A stretch of 5,469 nucleotides of DNA, taken from an uncultured Sutterellaceae bacterium (lineage in GTDB: Bacteria > Pseudomonadota > Gammaproteobacteria > Burkholderiales > Burkholderiaceae_F). Location: contig CAMYAA010000096.1 of assembly GCA_947253615.1 (NCBI GenBank), forward strand, positions 1-5,469, read 5' to 3'. The translations under genes and the position numbers were made by a program. Numbering within the stretch: position 1 is the stretch's first letter; every line of letters begins with the position of its first letter. Below the pieces are notes generated by a model, which did no database searches, was not told where the DNA came from, and saw only the letters and a list, made by a program, of their open reading frames with translations. Shown here one piece after another: positions 4,906-5,469 of this stretch.

Positions 4906-5469
4906 TTAGAAGTGGTACTTCACAGTGGCATCAAACGTCATCCCGTGGAACTTCGACTTTTGATAACGTTGATACGCAGCATTTAATACCAATTCCACTC
5001 GCTTCACTGGCGTAAAGTTCGCATGGACACCGGCCTTCCAACGCCAATCCTTCTTAAGACCTTTCTCGAGTCCAAAAATATCTAACGTCGGATTTTCTGC
5101 ATTGAACATCTTGTCAACATTAGTCCAGATGTAGTCAGCAGCGAAATCGGCACCAAGTTTAATGCTCGGGCGCACTTTCCAATCACCCGAAAGATGAGCA
5201 CCTAAGGTTGTCGCATGATAAGAACGAGCATTTTCAAACATCGCAGAACTGTAACCCCAGGTTCCTTGCAAACTCGGCGTAACCATAAACGATTCGGAAA
5301 TGGGGTAATCACGGCCAACACGAATCCCTACGAATAAGCCGCGCTGAGACTTTTTGAAACCGATATCGCGATGTTGCTCAACCGAATCTTCGTCTTCGGC
5401 AACGTTTTCATCAGGGAGTGAACGACGGCTGCGACTCGCTGCGGCTGGAGCCGCTTCCTCATCATCACC
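4906..5469 (-). CDS. C-terminal part of an autotransporter-like outer-membrane beta-barrel protein (truncated by the window edge)
   Basis: The frame is open from the right edge to the TAA at 4908-4906, giving the last 187 residues; a methionine at 5286 is internal, not the start. Residues 44 onward alternate hydrophobic and polar amino acids in segments typical of barrel strands: GLFVGIRVGRDY, FMVTPSLQGTWGY, HATTLGAHLSGDW, IKLGADFAADYIW, WRWKAGVHANFT, VELVLNAAYQRY and MTFDATVKYHF. The protein ends in phenylalanine, the usual BAM-recognition ending of outer-membrane barrels. Residues 1-43 are instead a hydrophilic stretch rich in Ala, Asp and Glu, with a basic SRSRR cluster and a second acidic run (EDEDSE). 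It could be the linker from a passenger domain or a long surface loop. Passenger and function are outside the window. A porin-like barrel is the main alternative to an autotransporter. Confidence 0.75.
   Translation of the reverse strand, partial: GDDEEAAPAAASRSRRSLPDENVAEDEDSVEQHRDIGFKKSQRGLFVGIRVGRDYPISESFMVTPSLQGTWGYSSAMFENARSYHATTLGAHLSGDWKVRPSIKLGADFAADYIWTNVDKMFNAENPTLDIFGLEKGLKKDWRWKAGVHANFTPVKRVELVLNAAYQRYQKSKFHGMTFDATVKYHF

Overview
The window looks like chromosomal DNA from a gut-type betaproteobacterium, perhaps Sutterellaceae (Burkholderiales). The clues are a short type II phosphatidylserine synthase with a betaproteobacterial-style N-terminus, an MltB-type lytic transglycosylase, a small FAH-family enzyme and an autotransporter-like outer-membrane barrel. 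Base composition is near half GC by eye. The lineage is inferred from protein resemblance only. The mltB and eamA start codons lack a convincing Shine-Dalgarno sequence.

Layout, left to right. Positions 1-196 are mostly non-coding, with an ambiguous gene edge at the far left. A membrane-bound or periplasmic lytic murein transglycosylase B (+, about 224-1348) follows. A 169-bp gap contains a large stem-loop whose T-run is on the minus strand. Next comes a ten-helix DMT/EamA transporter (+, 1518-2477) ending in a strong terminator. A 440-bp gene-free stretch (2478-2917) holds a roughly 117-bp tandem repeat whose units start with a GGGT/ACCC palindrome, and a bidirectional terminator. An FAH-family hydrolase or isomerase lies on the minus strand (3610-2918). 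A divergent intergenic region follows, containing a striking cluster of Shine-Dalgarno sequence, TATAAT box and mini-ORF. Then comes pssA (+, 3868-4722). A pair of back-to-back terminators separates pssA from the C-terminal part of an outer-membrane beta-barrel protein (minus strand, running off the right edge).

The genes look like single transcription units rather than one operon: each has its own terminator or a change of strand. Three concern the cell envelope (peptidoglycan turnover, phospholipid synthesis, outer-membrane barrel); the transporter and FAH enzyme have no visible pathway partners here. No integrase, transposase, CRISPR array, toxin-antitoxin pair or defence gene is visible. 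The most unusual signals are the regularly spaced palindromes at 2540-2911, the leader of pssA, and an FAH enzyme lacking the usual lid histidine.
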